From the NCBI RefSeq assembly GCF_014203045.1, contig NZ_JACHIF010000010.1:208972-272971 (forward strand): a stretch of 64,000 nt of DNA, in the 5' to 3' direction. Below are positions 43,757 to 52,315 of this stretch, one piece after another (position 1 is the stretch's first letter; every line of letters begins with the position of its first letter). The position numbers and the translations under genes were made by a program. The notes under the pieces are model-generated. The model had not been told where the DNA came from. It was given only the letters and a program-made list of their open reading frames with translations, and did not search any database. The stretch comes from Prosthecobacter dejongeii. Lineage in GTDB: Bacteria > Verrucomicrobiota > Verrucomicrobiia > Verrucomicrobiales > Verrucomicrobiaceae.

Positions 43757-44635
43757 ATGAAAAAACACTCTCAATCCATACTCCGTGCCCTCGCGGTATT
43801 CATCGCTGTGTGCTCCGCGTCTTGTGACAAGCAGACAGAACAAACGGCAGCGGCGGCTTCATCGAAGAAGACTCCGACAATAACCAGCATGCCAGCCAAC
43901 CTGACGCCTGCGGATGGCGGAGCCAAATTGCCAGAGGTCAGGACGGCTTGGAAACAAGCTGCCAGCGTGAGTATCCTGTGGACCGATGGGAATGCAGAGG
44001 CAGCCAAACGTCAATTGTCCGAGTTGGTCGAACTGCATCAAGGGGTGTCTGAAACTCCCGCCTACGAGAACGCTCTCGTCTCTGCTGACTGTGAGGTGAA
44101 ACTGTACAACAGCATTGTGCCCGGCCTGATCAGCGGCCATTTGTCGCCAGACGAAGCGCGATCTCTGCTGGCTTCAATCGCATCCAATCGATTTAGCAGG
44201 TCTTCACTGATCACCATGCTAAAGACGAGTGCTCCTGATTCCAAACAAGCACGCGCCTTGGTCGCAGAGTTGCAGAGCGGAAAACCCGTGAATCTGATTG
44301 AGGCAAGCAATGCTTTTTTGCTAGAACAGGACGCTAACCTGCTATTGGGGCCTACTCCAGATACACTTGGCGAATTTTTAGACAAGCCGAACGCTGCCCG
44401 TGCTCTCCAATACCATGCACTGACGTCCGTAAAGCTCGATGTGGCCGGTGTGATTGCTGCCTATGCTTCCGCCGGAGGTAATCTGCATGCAGACGATGCG
44501 GCGGTAACGGCCGGCCTTCTGGAGAAAGTGCCGAAACTGATCAACGCCCCAGGATTGCTATCGAATCGTCCGATTAGTGCGGATGACGTGGTTCACTTTC
44601 TCAAAAAATGGCGCAATGGCAGCTTCGTGAAGTGA
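43757..44635 (+). CDS. Putative lipoprotein of unknown function (292 residues)
   Basis: The ATG at 43757 starts KKHSQSILRALAVFIAVCSASCDKQ, a basic lipoprotein signal with the lipobox SASC; upstream in-frame ATG at 43610 would hide it. The mature protein opens with Ala/Thr/Gln and continues as helices rich in Leu and Ala (LRVTAWKQAASVSILWTDGNAEAAKRQLSEL in pattern; DEARSLLASIASNRFSRSSLITML). No domain is recognised. It is the only plus-strand gene of the island and carries the repeat upstream in matching orientation. GC content appears higher than the minus-strand orphan genes. It probably is outer-membrane anchored. Confidence 0.65.
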   Translation: MKKHSQSILRALAVFIAVCSASCDKQTEQTAAAASSKKTPTITSMPANLTPADGGAKLPEVRTAWKQAASVSILWTDGNAEAAKRQLSELVELHQGVSETPAYENALVSADCEVKLYNSIVPGLISGHLSPDEARSLLASIASNRFSRSSLITMLKTSAPDSKQARALVAELQSGKPVNLIEASNAFLLEQDANLLLGPTPDTLGEFLDKPNAARALQYHALTSVKLDVAGVIAAYASAGGNLHADDAAVTAGLLEKVPKLINAPGLLSNRPISADDVVHFLKKWRNGSFVK

Positions 44636-44755
44636 TCGGCTTGCAACGTCAAGGGAGCCAACTCTAGAACTTGCACAGGTACTCGACTCCGCATCACTAC
44701 CCACCGCAGTAATGCTCCGCCCGAGCCGGGCACAACCCGCTGATTCACGCACGCC

Positions 44756-45682
44756 CTAAGCCCCAAAGAACACGCGTTCGGCGGTTTTGCCGAGCATGGC
44801 GGCTTTTTCGCTGGGGGTGAGGAAGTCGAGGTGGTCGCGGATGAGGGCGATGGAGTCTTTGTAGGTGTGGCCGGGGTCCACCTGGAAGGGGCAGTCGCTG
44901 GCCCACATGAGGCGATCGGCACCGAAGTAGTCGCGGCACTCTTTGATCATGGGGGCGAGGTCGGTGTAGGGCGGGGTCTTTTTCCCCAGGGCGTAGAATG
45001 CGGAGGTTTTGAGAGTGAGCTTTTTGTGGACGGATAGATGCAGCAGGCGGTCGAGATGGGCGCGGGTGACGGGGCCGGCCATGCCGACGCGGGCGAAGTG
45101 GTCCACCACGACGGGGGTCTGGGGATACTTGATGCACATCTTGTCCACGGCGGCGAGGGTTTCGGGATTGATGAGGAGGCAGATGTTCAGGCCTTCATCA
45201 GCGGCGACTTTCCACATTTCCTGCATGCCGGGGGTGGCGAGCCAGGCTTCGACATCCTTGCTGGCGGTGTAGATGCGGAAACCGCGCACGCCTTGTTTGG
45301 CCAGGGCCTTCATGCGGCCACGGACGTCGGGGGCATTTTCGTCAATGATGGCGACGCCGGAGAAGGCGCCGGGGTGGGCGGCGATGGCATCGAGCATGTA
45401 GCGGTTGTCATACCGATAGAAGCTCATCTGAATGAGGACGATGCGGCTGACGCCTTCGGGTTTGCAATGGGCAAAGAGCTGCTCCGGCGTGAAGCTGGCA
45501 GGGGCCATGTTTTTCTTTTCGAAACCAGAGGCAAGGGGGTAGCGCTGGGTATCAGGCGTCCAAACATGGACATGGGCATCAATGGCGCTACCGCTGGCGA
45601 GGGTGGCGCAACTGCTCATCTGGGTGCCAAGAGCGGCGGTGGCTGCGGTGGTGAGGAACTGGCGGCGGGAGAGGGTGGACAT
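44756..45682 (-). CDS. Tat-exported amidohydrolase family lipoprotein
   Basis: The start SRRQFLTTAATAAL has the twin-arginine motif (SRRQFL). The signal ends SSC, so a lipid anchor is possible. The enzyme domain is the amidohydrolase-2 TIM barrel: DAHVHVW with the first His-x-His metal ligands, FSGVAIIDENAPDV, PQTPVVVDHFARVG, LTLKTSAFYALG and near the C-terminus MWASDCPFQVDPG with the catalytic aspartate. It resembles COG3618 lactonase-like hydrolases. The enzyme probably hydrolyses a sugar-lactone or related ring in the periplasm. A 70-bp heptamer repeat lies 10-80 bp upstream of the start codon. Confidence 0.85.
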   Translation of the reverse strand: MSTLSRRQFLTTAATAALGTQMSSCATLASGSAIDAHVHVWTPDTQRYPLASGFEKKNMAPASFTPEQLFAHCKPEGVSRIVLIQMSFYRYDNRYMLDAIAAHPGAFSGVAIIDENAPDVRGRMKALAKQGVRGFRIYTASKDVEAWLATPGMQEMWKVAADEGLNICLLINPETLAAVDKMCIKYPQTPVVVDHFARVGMAGPVTRAHLDRLLHLSVHKKLTLKTSAFYALGKKTPPYTDLAPMIKECRDYFGADRLMWASDCPFQVDPGHTYKDSIALIRDHLDFLTPSEKAAMLGKTAERVFFGA

Positions 45683-45691
45683 GGGGATCGG

Positions 45692-45761
45692 TATTCAGTA
45701 TTCAGTATTCAGTATTCAGTGTTCAGTGTTCAGTGTTCAGTGTTCAGTGTTCAGTATTCAG
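45692..45761. repeat. Ten-copy heptamer tandem repeat
   Basis: Ten 7-bp units are in tandem: four TATTCAG (45692-45719), five TGTTCAG (45720-45754) and a final TATTCAG (45755-45761). It begins 10 bp upstream of the amidohydrolase ATG, inside its probable promoter region. Slippage would change spacing by 7 bp and possibly expression. Confidence 0.95.
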
Positions 45762-45826
45762 TGCGAGGGGCAGAAGCAGGAGGGAGAGTTCATTTTGCTA
45801 GCACTGAAGGGTGGCGCTGAGAGGTG

Positions 45827-46954
45827 CTACGTGAAGCTGAGGAGGAATCTTCGTTGGAACTCGTAGGCGAGCTGGACTTGGTGGAGCTCGATGGATTCAT
45901 CCACGGTGTGGGCGCGATCAATGCTGCCGGGGCCGAAGACGATGCTGGGGATGCCGGCGCGGGAGAGCTTGCTGGCATCGCAGCCGAAGGGGACGCCGCC
46001 GGGGGCGGGATCGAGGCCCAGCTCGGTGAGTACTTGGCTAGCGGTGTGGACCACATCGGCCTGGGCGGGAGTGTCCAGCCCCTCATCCACGAGGAGGAGG
46101 GGGAACTCCACCTCGGCCTGGAGGCCTGGGATGGAGGCCAGCAATGCCTGGTATTGGCGCACGGCATCCTCCGCACGCTCGCCAGGAAGGAGGCGGCGAT
46201 CAATCTCGATGGCGCAGCGGTCGGGCACGAAGTTCACCTGCACGCCACCGTGGATGACGCCGATGTTGCAAGTCCCCTCCCCTGCCAGCGGATGGCGCAG
46301 GGTGGCTAGGCGGGCATTGTCAGCCTCAATGGCGGCGATGACGCGGGCCATGCCGGTGATGGCATTGATGCCGAGGTGGGGCTTGGAGCTATGGGCGGCG
46401 CGGCCATGGACAAGGATGCGGCAGCGCAGCACGCCTTTGGTCGCGATGATGGCGCGCAGTTCTGTAGGCTCGGCCACGATGGCGGCGTCGGCTTTTAAAT
46501 CTTCGCACAGTTTCACCACGCCCCGGTAGGAGTACTCCTCGTCCACGACGGCGGCCAGGAGGATCTCGCACGGAGGGGTGATGCCCTCCTCCTTGAGCGA
46601 AGCGAGGGCATGCATCATGGTGGCGAGTCCGGCCTTGGTATCGCAACTGCCCCGGCCATACATGCGGCCTTCCCGAATGACGGGGTCAAAGGGCGGGATG
46701 GTCATGCCCTGGACGGAGACGGTGTCTGTATGGGCCTCCAGAACGAGGCGACGATGGGGATTTTTCCCTGGCAGGCGGGCGAGGACATTGGGGCGACCGG
46801 GGAAAACCTCCTGCTCCCACACTTCGATGCCGCGCTGCTGGAAAAACTGGTGAACGTAGGTGGCCACCTCGCGCTCGCCAGGGCCGCCGTCATAGGAGGA
46901 GTTGACGCTGTTGATGCGGACGAGATCTGCCAGAGTCTGGATGACGGGAGTCAT
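45827..46954 (-). CDS. M20 family metallopeptidase (ArgE/DapE/ACY1 type)
   Basis: I start at the ATG at 46954 (TPVIQTLADLVRINSVN); ATGs at 46963 and 47002 are in frame and not excluded. LVLEAHTDTVSV carries the metal-binding His and Asp; GRGSCDTKAGLATMM has the bridging aspartate, and VVDEEYSYRGV has the catalytic Glu pair. The dimerisation segment follows (RCRILVHGRAAHSSKPHLGINAI) and a late PFGCDASKL carries the last ligands. At 375 residues it is typical of deacylases and desuccinylases. No arginine or lysine pathway genes are near, so the substrate is an N-acyl amino acid of unknown type. Confidence 0.88.
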   Translation of the reverse strand: MTPVIQTLADLVRINSVNSSYDGGPGEREVATYVHQFFQQRGIEVWEQEVFPGRPNVLARLPGKNPHRRLVLEAHTDTVSVQGMTIPPFDPVIREGRMYGRGSCDTKAGLATMMHALASLKEEGITPPCEILLAAVVDEEYSYRGVVKLCEDLKADAAIVAEPTELRAIIATKGVLRCRILVHGRAAHSSKPHLGINAITGMARVIAAIEADNARLATLRHPLAGEGTCNIGVIHGGVQVNFVPDRCAIEIDRRLLPGERAEDAVRQYQALLASIPGLQAEVEFPLLLVDEGLDTPAQADVVHTASQVLTELGLDPAPGGVPFGCDASKLSRAGIPSIVFGPGSIDRAHTVDESIELHQVQLAYEFQRRFLLSFT

Positions 46955-47063
46955 GGTGAGCATGCAGCATGGGCAAGGCGGGCTGGTTTGACAATGACGC
47001 ACACGCGCATTCTTGTGACCGCAGTTGCAGACGGGCGGGTTTTGCCCTTAGCTCCAGTCCGCG

Positions 47064-47957
47064 ATGATTTCCTTCCTTTCCGCCGCCCGCCATGGGGTCC
47101 TTTTGGCCGCCCTGCTCACCAGCCCTGCACTGCTGGCCCAGGAGGAACCGGTGTCGCTAAACCTGCGCTGGCTGCCTGGAAAAACCTACACTCAGGAAAC
47201 CACCACCGAGACCTTTACCGGGCTGCCTTCTGCCAAAAAGGCCGATGAGGTGAAAATGAAGGTGAAACAGACCACCGTGATCCAAGTGACGGGGGAACCG
47301 GAAGGCACGAAAGAGGCGCGAGTGACCTTCGAAGCGATGGCAGGGGAGGTCATGTTGCAGGGGAAAAAGCAGGCGTTTGACTCGACGAATCTTAAGGACG
47401 CTCATCCGATGATCCAGTCATCCATCGGCCAGAGTGTGGGCAAGTCCTTCATCCTCGTCTATGACGGCAAGGACAAGTTTGTGGAAGTGAAGGACACAGG
47501 AGCCATGTCCCCGACGGCTCTGGGTAATCCTTCCCTTTCCGGGATCGCGGAAGCAAAAGAAGTGGCGGAGCTGTATCGGCGCTCGCTCGAGATGGGGCTG
47601 CCGCACATCCAGGTAAAACCTGGCGACCGCTGGACCTCCCAAGAGACGATCAAATTCCCCAGTGCTGGCACGGTGAAGGTGGACCTGCGGGTGAAATTCG
47701 ACGCCATCGTGAACTACGATACGGGACCGCATGCGAAGATCAGCTTTGAAGGTGACATGACGAATGATGCGAACGCCATCGAGGCCCGCCCTGTGAGCAT
47801 CGGCAAAGGCTCCAAGACCTATGGGCAGATCCTCTTCGACATCGAGCGCGGCACCGTTTCCTTTGGAGCTTTCCGGGCGGACATCACGCTGGATGTGCAG
47901 GGGCAGAAGGTGCCAGTGCGCCAGCAGGTTTCCACCAAGCTGGTGAAGATCGAGTAG
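47064..47957 (+). CDS. Secreted DUF6263-like protein
   Basis: A signal peptide (SFLSAARHGVLLAALLTSPALLA) is followed by a beta-rich protein of 275 residues. LRWLPGKTYTQETTTET and KMKVKQTTVIQVTGEPEG at the start of the mature region, GKSFILVYDGKDKFVEV in the centre, and PHAKISFEGDMTNDA and TSQETIKFP later match the pattern of DUF6263-type lipoprotein-like domains found in Verrucomicrobiota and Planctomycetota. Function unknown. It is divergent from the M20 peptidase gene, the two start codons separated by about 110 bp. Confidence 0.7.
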   Translation: MISFLSAARHGVLLAALLTSPALLAQEEPVSLNLRWLPGKTYTQETTTETFTGLPSAKKADEVKMKVKQTTVIQVTGEPEGTKEARVTFEAMAGEVMLQGKKQAFDSTNLKDAHPMIQSSIGQSVGKSFILVYDGKDKFVEVKDTGAMSPTALGNPSLSGIAEAKEVAELYRRSLEMGLPHIQVKPGDRWTSQETIKFPSAGTVKVDLRVKFDAIVNYDTGPHAKISFEGDMTNDANAIEARPVSIGKGSKTYGQILFDIERGTVSFGAFRADITLDVQGQKVPVRQQVSTKLVKIE

Positions 47958-48070
47958 CGCTAAAAATTCGCCTGCATCCCTGCTAGGAGTGCTTTCTTCA
48001 CTCCGCGAGCGGCCAATATCAAGATTCCTTAATTGCCAGGCTGGGATTATTGAGATTATAGTTTCTCATA

Positions 48071-50332
48071 ATGCCGCCACCCGTTCAGCCTTGTCGCATC
48101 GCTTTCCTCATCCGGGATCTTGGGCCCGGCGGAGCTCAGCGGCAGATGACGGCCCTGGCCAAGGCCCTGGCTGCCAGAGGCGACTTCGACATCACCGTGG
48201 TGCATTTTTACACGGGTGTTTTTGAAGCCGAATTGCGAGCGGCAAACATTCGCACGATTTGCGTGGGTAAGAAGTCACGCTGGGATCTGGCGGGGTTCTT
48301 TTTTCGCCTTGTTAAAATCATGCGTGATCTCAGGCCCCAGGTAATTCATGGCTACCTCCACGAATCCAATCTGATGGCCCTCATGCTGAAGCCCTTCTGT
48401 GGCTGGCCGGGAATCGTGTGGGGTATCCGGGATTCCAGCACGGATGCCGCGACGTGGGGGCTGCTGGGCAGGATGAGCTTCCGCCTCAACTGCCTGTTTT
48501 CAGGTTTTGCAGACCGGATCATTGCCAACTCCCATGCGGGGCGGAAATGGTATGTGGGCCAAGGGTACCCGGAGCCATCCTTTGAGGTGATCCCGAACGC
48601 CATTGAAGCCGAGCGCTGGGGCCACCACTCCCCTGCCCTGCATGGAGATACGTTTACCGTGGTGGGCAGACTGCACCCGATGAAGGATCACGGGACCTTC
48701 CTCCGCGCTCTGGCACTGGTGCCTCATGCACGCGGCCGCATCATCGGCAGTGGAGACGAACCTTATGCCGGAGAACTGCGGCAACTGGCGGAGACGCTGG
48801 GTATCGCGGGGCGTGTTTCCTGGGAGCCCGTGCGCACAGACTTGCCCCAGGTGTATCCCACGCTGGACTGTGTGGTCTCTTCCTCCAGTTACGGGGAGGG
48901 CTTTTCCAATGTGATCGGCGAGGCGATGGCCTGTGGTCTGCCCTGCATCGCCAGTGATGTGGGCGATTCAGCCTGGTTGATCGCCGATGCGCGCTGGATC
49001 TTTGAGCCCGGCAATGCTGAAGCACTCGCTCAGCGGATGCGCAGTTTCATCGCCCTGCCTGCGGAAGAACGGCGTGAGTTAGGAAATAAAAACCGGGTGC
49101 GCATCCAGAAAGATTTTACGCCAGAGAGCATGGTCACGAAAACGGCGCAGGTGCTGAGGGATGTGGCAAAGGGAGGTAACGCCACCACGCGTGTGTTATG
49201 GATCATCCCGGGCCTAGGGACTGGCGGCGCGGAGATGATGATGGCCCAGATCATTCAGGGGCTGCCGCATCTGCATCACACGGTACTTTCGCTCACGGCG
49301 GGAGGTAAACACATCGAGCCGCTGCGGGCAGCGGGCGCGCGGGTGCATACGCTGGACATGCCTGCTGGAAAACCTTCGCTAACGGGACTGTGGCAATTTT
49401 TAAAATTAGTTAGGCAAGCTAGACCCACCGTCATCATGGGCTGGATGTATCATGGCTGTTTGGCCGCCATGCTGGCACGGCTGGTGGTGTGGGCCCCGGT
49501 GGTGTGGAACATCCGGCAGAGCCTTTACGATCTCACGTTGGAGAAACGCGGAACCGCCTGGGTCATCCGCAGTCTGGTCCCTTTGTCACGCTGGGTCAGT
49601 CGGATCACCTACAATTCCAAGATCAGCGCCCAGCAGCATGAGAAACTGGGTTACGCTGCTTCGAAAACGTTACTCATCGCCAATGGTTTTGACCTGGAGA
49701 AATGGCATCCCATGGCGTCTGAAGATCAGAAGCGCGTGACAGAATCGCAGGTGAAAATCGGTCGTTTTGGCCGCTACTCAGCCATCAAAGATTACCCGGT
49801 TTTTTTGGAAGCCGCTGCGCTCATCGTGAGGGAAATACCGCAGGCGCAGTTTATTCTTGTGGGCACCGATGTGGATGAAAGGAATGCCGAACTCATGATC
49901 CAAGTTCGCACCCTGGGACTGGCAGATCACGTGAAGCTGCTGGGTGAGAGAAATGACCTCCCGCAACTGACTGCCGAGCTGGATCTTTCCGTTTCTTCCT
50001 CATTGAGTGAAGGTTTTCCAAACGTGGTCGGTGAAGCCATGGCCTGCGCCGTGCCCGTGGTGGCGACGGATGTGGGCGACACCGCCTGGGTGATGGGTGA
50101 AACTGGCCTGCGAGTCCCGCCCCGCTCCCCTACGACCTTGGCTGAAGCCTGCTTGAAAATCTTGCACCTGCCTCCCCAAGAGCGCCGAGCCCAGGGACAA
50201 GCGGGGAGAGAACACATCCTGCGTCATTTTTCCCTGGGCAGTGTGCTGGCTCAGTTTGAAACCCTCCTCAATCCCCCTGTCTCATCGCCCTCCCGTGAGA
50301 CTCATGCCGCCGTTTTGGTGAGCCATCCCTGA
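48071..50332 (+). CDS. Tandem double glycosyltransferase (two GT4 domains)
   Basis: The 753-residue protein holds two complete GT-B glycosyltransferases in one chain. Domain 1 (about 1-370) starts IAFLIRDLGPGGAQRQM and ends with EGFSNVIGEAMACGLP. Domain 2 (about 375-740) starts VLWIIPGLGTGGAEMMM and ends EGFPNVVGEAMACAVP. Each carries the Glu-x7-Glu motif of retaining GT4 enzymes. Such a fusion could add two sugars in sequence or use one domain for acceptor binding. It lies 12 bp before the AsnB gene and begins a three-gene exopolysaccharide operon. No signal or membrane helix is seen, so it is cytoplasmic. Confidence 0.9.
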   Translation: MPPPVQPCRIAFLIRDLGPGGAQRQMTALAKALAARGDFDITVVHFYTGVFEAELRAANIRTICVGKKSRWDLAGFFFRLVKIMRDLRPQVIHGYLHESNLMALMLKPFCGWPGIVWGIRDSSTDAATWGLLGRMSFRLNCLFSGFADRIIANSHAGRKWYVGQGYPEPSFEVIPNAIEAERWGHHSPALHGDTFTVVGRLHPMKDHGTFLRALALVPHARGRIIGSGDEPYAGELRQLAETLGIAGRVSWEPVRTDLPQVYPTLDCVVSSSSYGEGFSNVIGEAMACGLPCIASDVGDSAWLIADARWIFEPGNAEALAQRMRSFIALPAEERRELGNKNRVRIQKDFTPESMVTKTAQVLRDVAKGGNATTRVLWIIPGLGTGGAEMMMAQIIQGLPHLHHTVLSLTAGGKHIEPLRAAGARVHTLDMPAGKPSLTGLWQFLKLVRQARPTVIMGWMYHGCLAAMLARLVVWAPVVWNIRQSLYDLTLEKRGTAWVIRSLVPLSRWVSRITYNSKISAQQHEKLGYAASKTLLIANGFDLEKWHPMASEDQKRVTESQVKIGRFGRYSAIKDYPVFLEAAALIVREIPQAQFILVGTDVDERNAELMIQVRTLGLADHVKLLGERNDLPQLTAELDLSVSSSLSEGFPNVVGEAMACAVPVVATDVGDTAWVMGETGLRVPPRSPTTLAEACLKILHLPPQERRAQGQAGREHILRHFSLGSVLAQFETLLNPPVSSPSRETHAAVLVSHP

Positions 50333-50344
50333 AGCTAAAATCTT

Positions 50345-52294
50345 ATGTGCGGCATCGCCGGTTATTTCACTCTTCCTCGTTCTCGCACGTCAGACCAAAT
50401 GACGGCGGAGATCACCCGCATGACGGATGCGATCATCCTGCGCGGGCCAGACGATGCCGGTGCGTGGGTAGATGCCGAGACGGGCATCGCCCTAGGCCAC
50501 CGCCGCCTTTCCATCTTGGATCTGTCCCCTCTGGGGCACCAGCCCATGGCCAGTGCTGACGGTCGTTTTGTCCTGGTCTTTAACGGAGAGATTTATAACT
50601 TTCAGGAACTGCGCGCAGAGCTGGAGCCTCACGGCCATTCCTGGCGGGGTCACTCCGATACAGAGGTCATGCTAGCTGCATTTCTCCAGTGGGGCGTGGC
50701 CGAGGCGACTCGGCAGTTCAATGGCATGTTCGCCTTTGCCGTGTGGGACAAACAAGAGCGTGCCCTGCACCTGGGACGTGACCGCCTGGGAGAAAAACCT
50801 TTGTATTACGGGTGGTTAGGCAACACCTTCGTTTTCGCTTCAGAACTGAAGGCCGTGCGCCAGTTTCCAGGCTTCGATGCAGGCATCAACAGGGATGCAT
50901 TATGCAGCCAACTTCGGTTCAATTACATCCCCGATCCGCACTGCATCTACCAGGGCTTTCATAAGCTGCCTCCGGCGTCCCTCATCACCCTGAGCGCTCC
51001 CGGCGACAAACCTGTCCCTCAACTTTATTGGTCTTTGCGTGAGGTCATTGAATATGGCGTGGACCACCCTTTCACCGGGACAGAAACGGAAGCGATAGAT
51101 ACCTTTGAATCCATCCTCAGGAAAGCCGTAGGCATGCGCATGATCTCAGACGTGCCTCTGGGAGCTTTCCTTTCTGGTGGGGTGGATTCCTCCCTCATCG
51201 TCGCGATGATGCAGGCGCAAAGTACGCGACCTGTACGCACCTTCACCATCGGCTTTGACGTCCCGGAATACAATGAGGCGGAGTTTGCTAAAGCCGTGGC
51301 AAATCATCTGCGCACGGACCATACCGAGATGTATGTGACGGGTAAGGATGCCCTGGCCACCATTCCTTTGCTACCAGCACTCTATGATGAGCCGTTTTCA
51401 GATTACTCGCAGATCCCGACTTACCTCGTCTGCAAAATGGCGAGACAGCATGTTACAGTGGCCTTGAGCGGTGATGCTGGAGACGAGCTGTTTGGTGGAT
51501 ACGAGCGCTATTTTGTAGGCCGCAGTCTTTGGGATAAATTTGCCTGGATGCCTCCGGCGCTCAAGAAGACCGTCGCAGGCGCCATGACCTTCCTGCCACC
51601 TCATACACTCAATTCGTTAGGCTCGATGGCGGGTCCGGTTTTGCCAAAACGTCTGCGGCATGTTCCTTTCGGGGATAAGTTGCACAAACTCGCCGAAGTC
51701 GTGGCCGCGCCAGGCATGGAGACGCTGTATCTGAATTTGATGTCGCACTGGAAACAGCCTGAAAACATCGTGATCGGCGGTCATGATCCACAGACCAGCA
51801 TCACGAACAAAAAAGGCTGGCCACGGGTGACGGATTTCACCCATCGCATGATGCACCTGGACATGGAAAACTATCTGCCAGGGGACATCCTCACTAAGGT
51901 AGATCGCGCCGCCATGGGGGTAAGCCTGGAAGGACGCATTCCTCTGCTGGATACCGACCTCATCGAGTTCGCCTGGCGAGTGCCTTACTCTATGAAAGTG
52001 CGCCAGGGTAAGGGTAAATGGCTGATGCGGGAGACCCTCTACCGCCACGTTCCAAAAGCAATGATTGACCGCCCCAAACGCGGCTTCGGTGTACCTCTGG
52101 GGCAATGGCTGCGAGCTGAGATGCGCGATTGGGCAGAAGATCTGCTCAGCGAGACACGGCTGAAACGTGAAGGCTTTTTCCACCCCGCGCCCATCCGCCA
52201 AAAATGGCAGGAGCATCTGAGTGGCACGCGCAACTGGCAGTTTTATCTGTGGGATATTTTGATGTTCCAGGCCTGGCTAGCAGAGCAGAAGTAA
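50345..52294 (+). CDS. asnB: Asparagine synthase (glutamine-hydrolysing), polysaccharide-cluster type
   Basis: The 649-residue protein begins MCGIAGYF, exposing the Cys nucleophile (after removal of Met) of class II glutamine amidotransferases. RRLSILDLSPLGHQPM, FNGEIYNFQELR and GRDRLGEKPLYYG complete that domain. The synthetase part contains the ATP-binding LSGGVDSSLIVAM, FTIGFDVPEYNEAEFA and SGDAGDELFGGYERY. It converts aspartate and glutamine to asparagine, or amidates a sugar acid in polysaccharide clusters. Its place between a glycosyltransferase and a polymerase-like gene favours the latter; the sequence cannot decide. Confidence 0.92.
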   Translation: MCGIAGYFTLPRSRTSDQMTAEITRMTDAIILRGPDDAGAWVDAETGIALGHRRLSILDLSPLGHQPMASADGRFVLVFNGEIYNFQELRAELEPHGHSWRGHSDTEVMLAAFLQWGVAEATRQFNGMFAFAVWDKQERALHLGRDRLGEKPLYYGWLGNTFVFASELKAVRQFPGFDAGINRDALCSQLRFNYIPDPHCIYQGFHKLPPASLITLSAPGDKPVPQLYWSLREVIEYGVDHPFTGTETEAIDTFESILRKAVGMRMISDVPLGAFLSGGVDSSLIVAMMQAQSTRPVRTFTIGFDVPEYNEAEFAKAVANHLRTDHTEMYVTGKDALATIPLLPALYDEPFSDYSQIPTYLVCKMARQHVTVALSGDAGDELFGGYERYFVGRSLWDKFAWMPPALKKTVAGAMTFLPPHTLNSLGSMAGPVLPKRLRHVPFGDKLHKLAEVVAAPGMETLYLNLMSHWKQPENIVIGGHDPQTSITNKKGWPRVTDFTHRMMHLDMENYLPGDILTKVDRAAMGVSLEGRIPLLDTDLIEFAWRVPYSMKVRQGKGKWLMRETLYRHVPKAMIDRPKRGFGVPLGQWLRAEMRDWAEDLLSETRLKREGFFHPAPIRQKWQEHLSGTRNWQFYLWDILMFQAWLAEQK

Positions 52295-52315
52295 TCAAGA
52301 TCTTCATCTGTTCCC

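Noticed and set aside
45038..45820. A 260-residue plus-strand frame containing a repetitive Ser-Val-Phe-Gln segment
   Set aside because: It is antisense to the amidohydrolase and runs through the heptamer array, which explains the repetitive translation.
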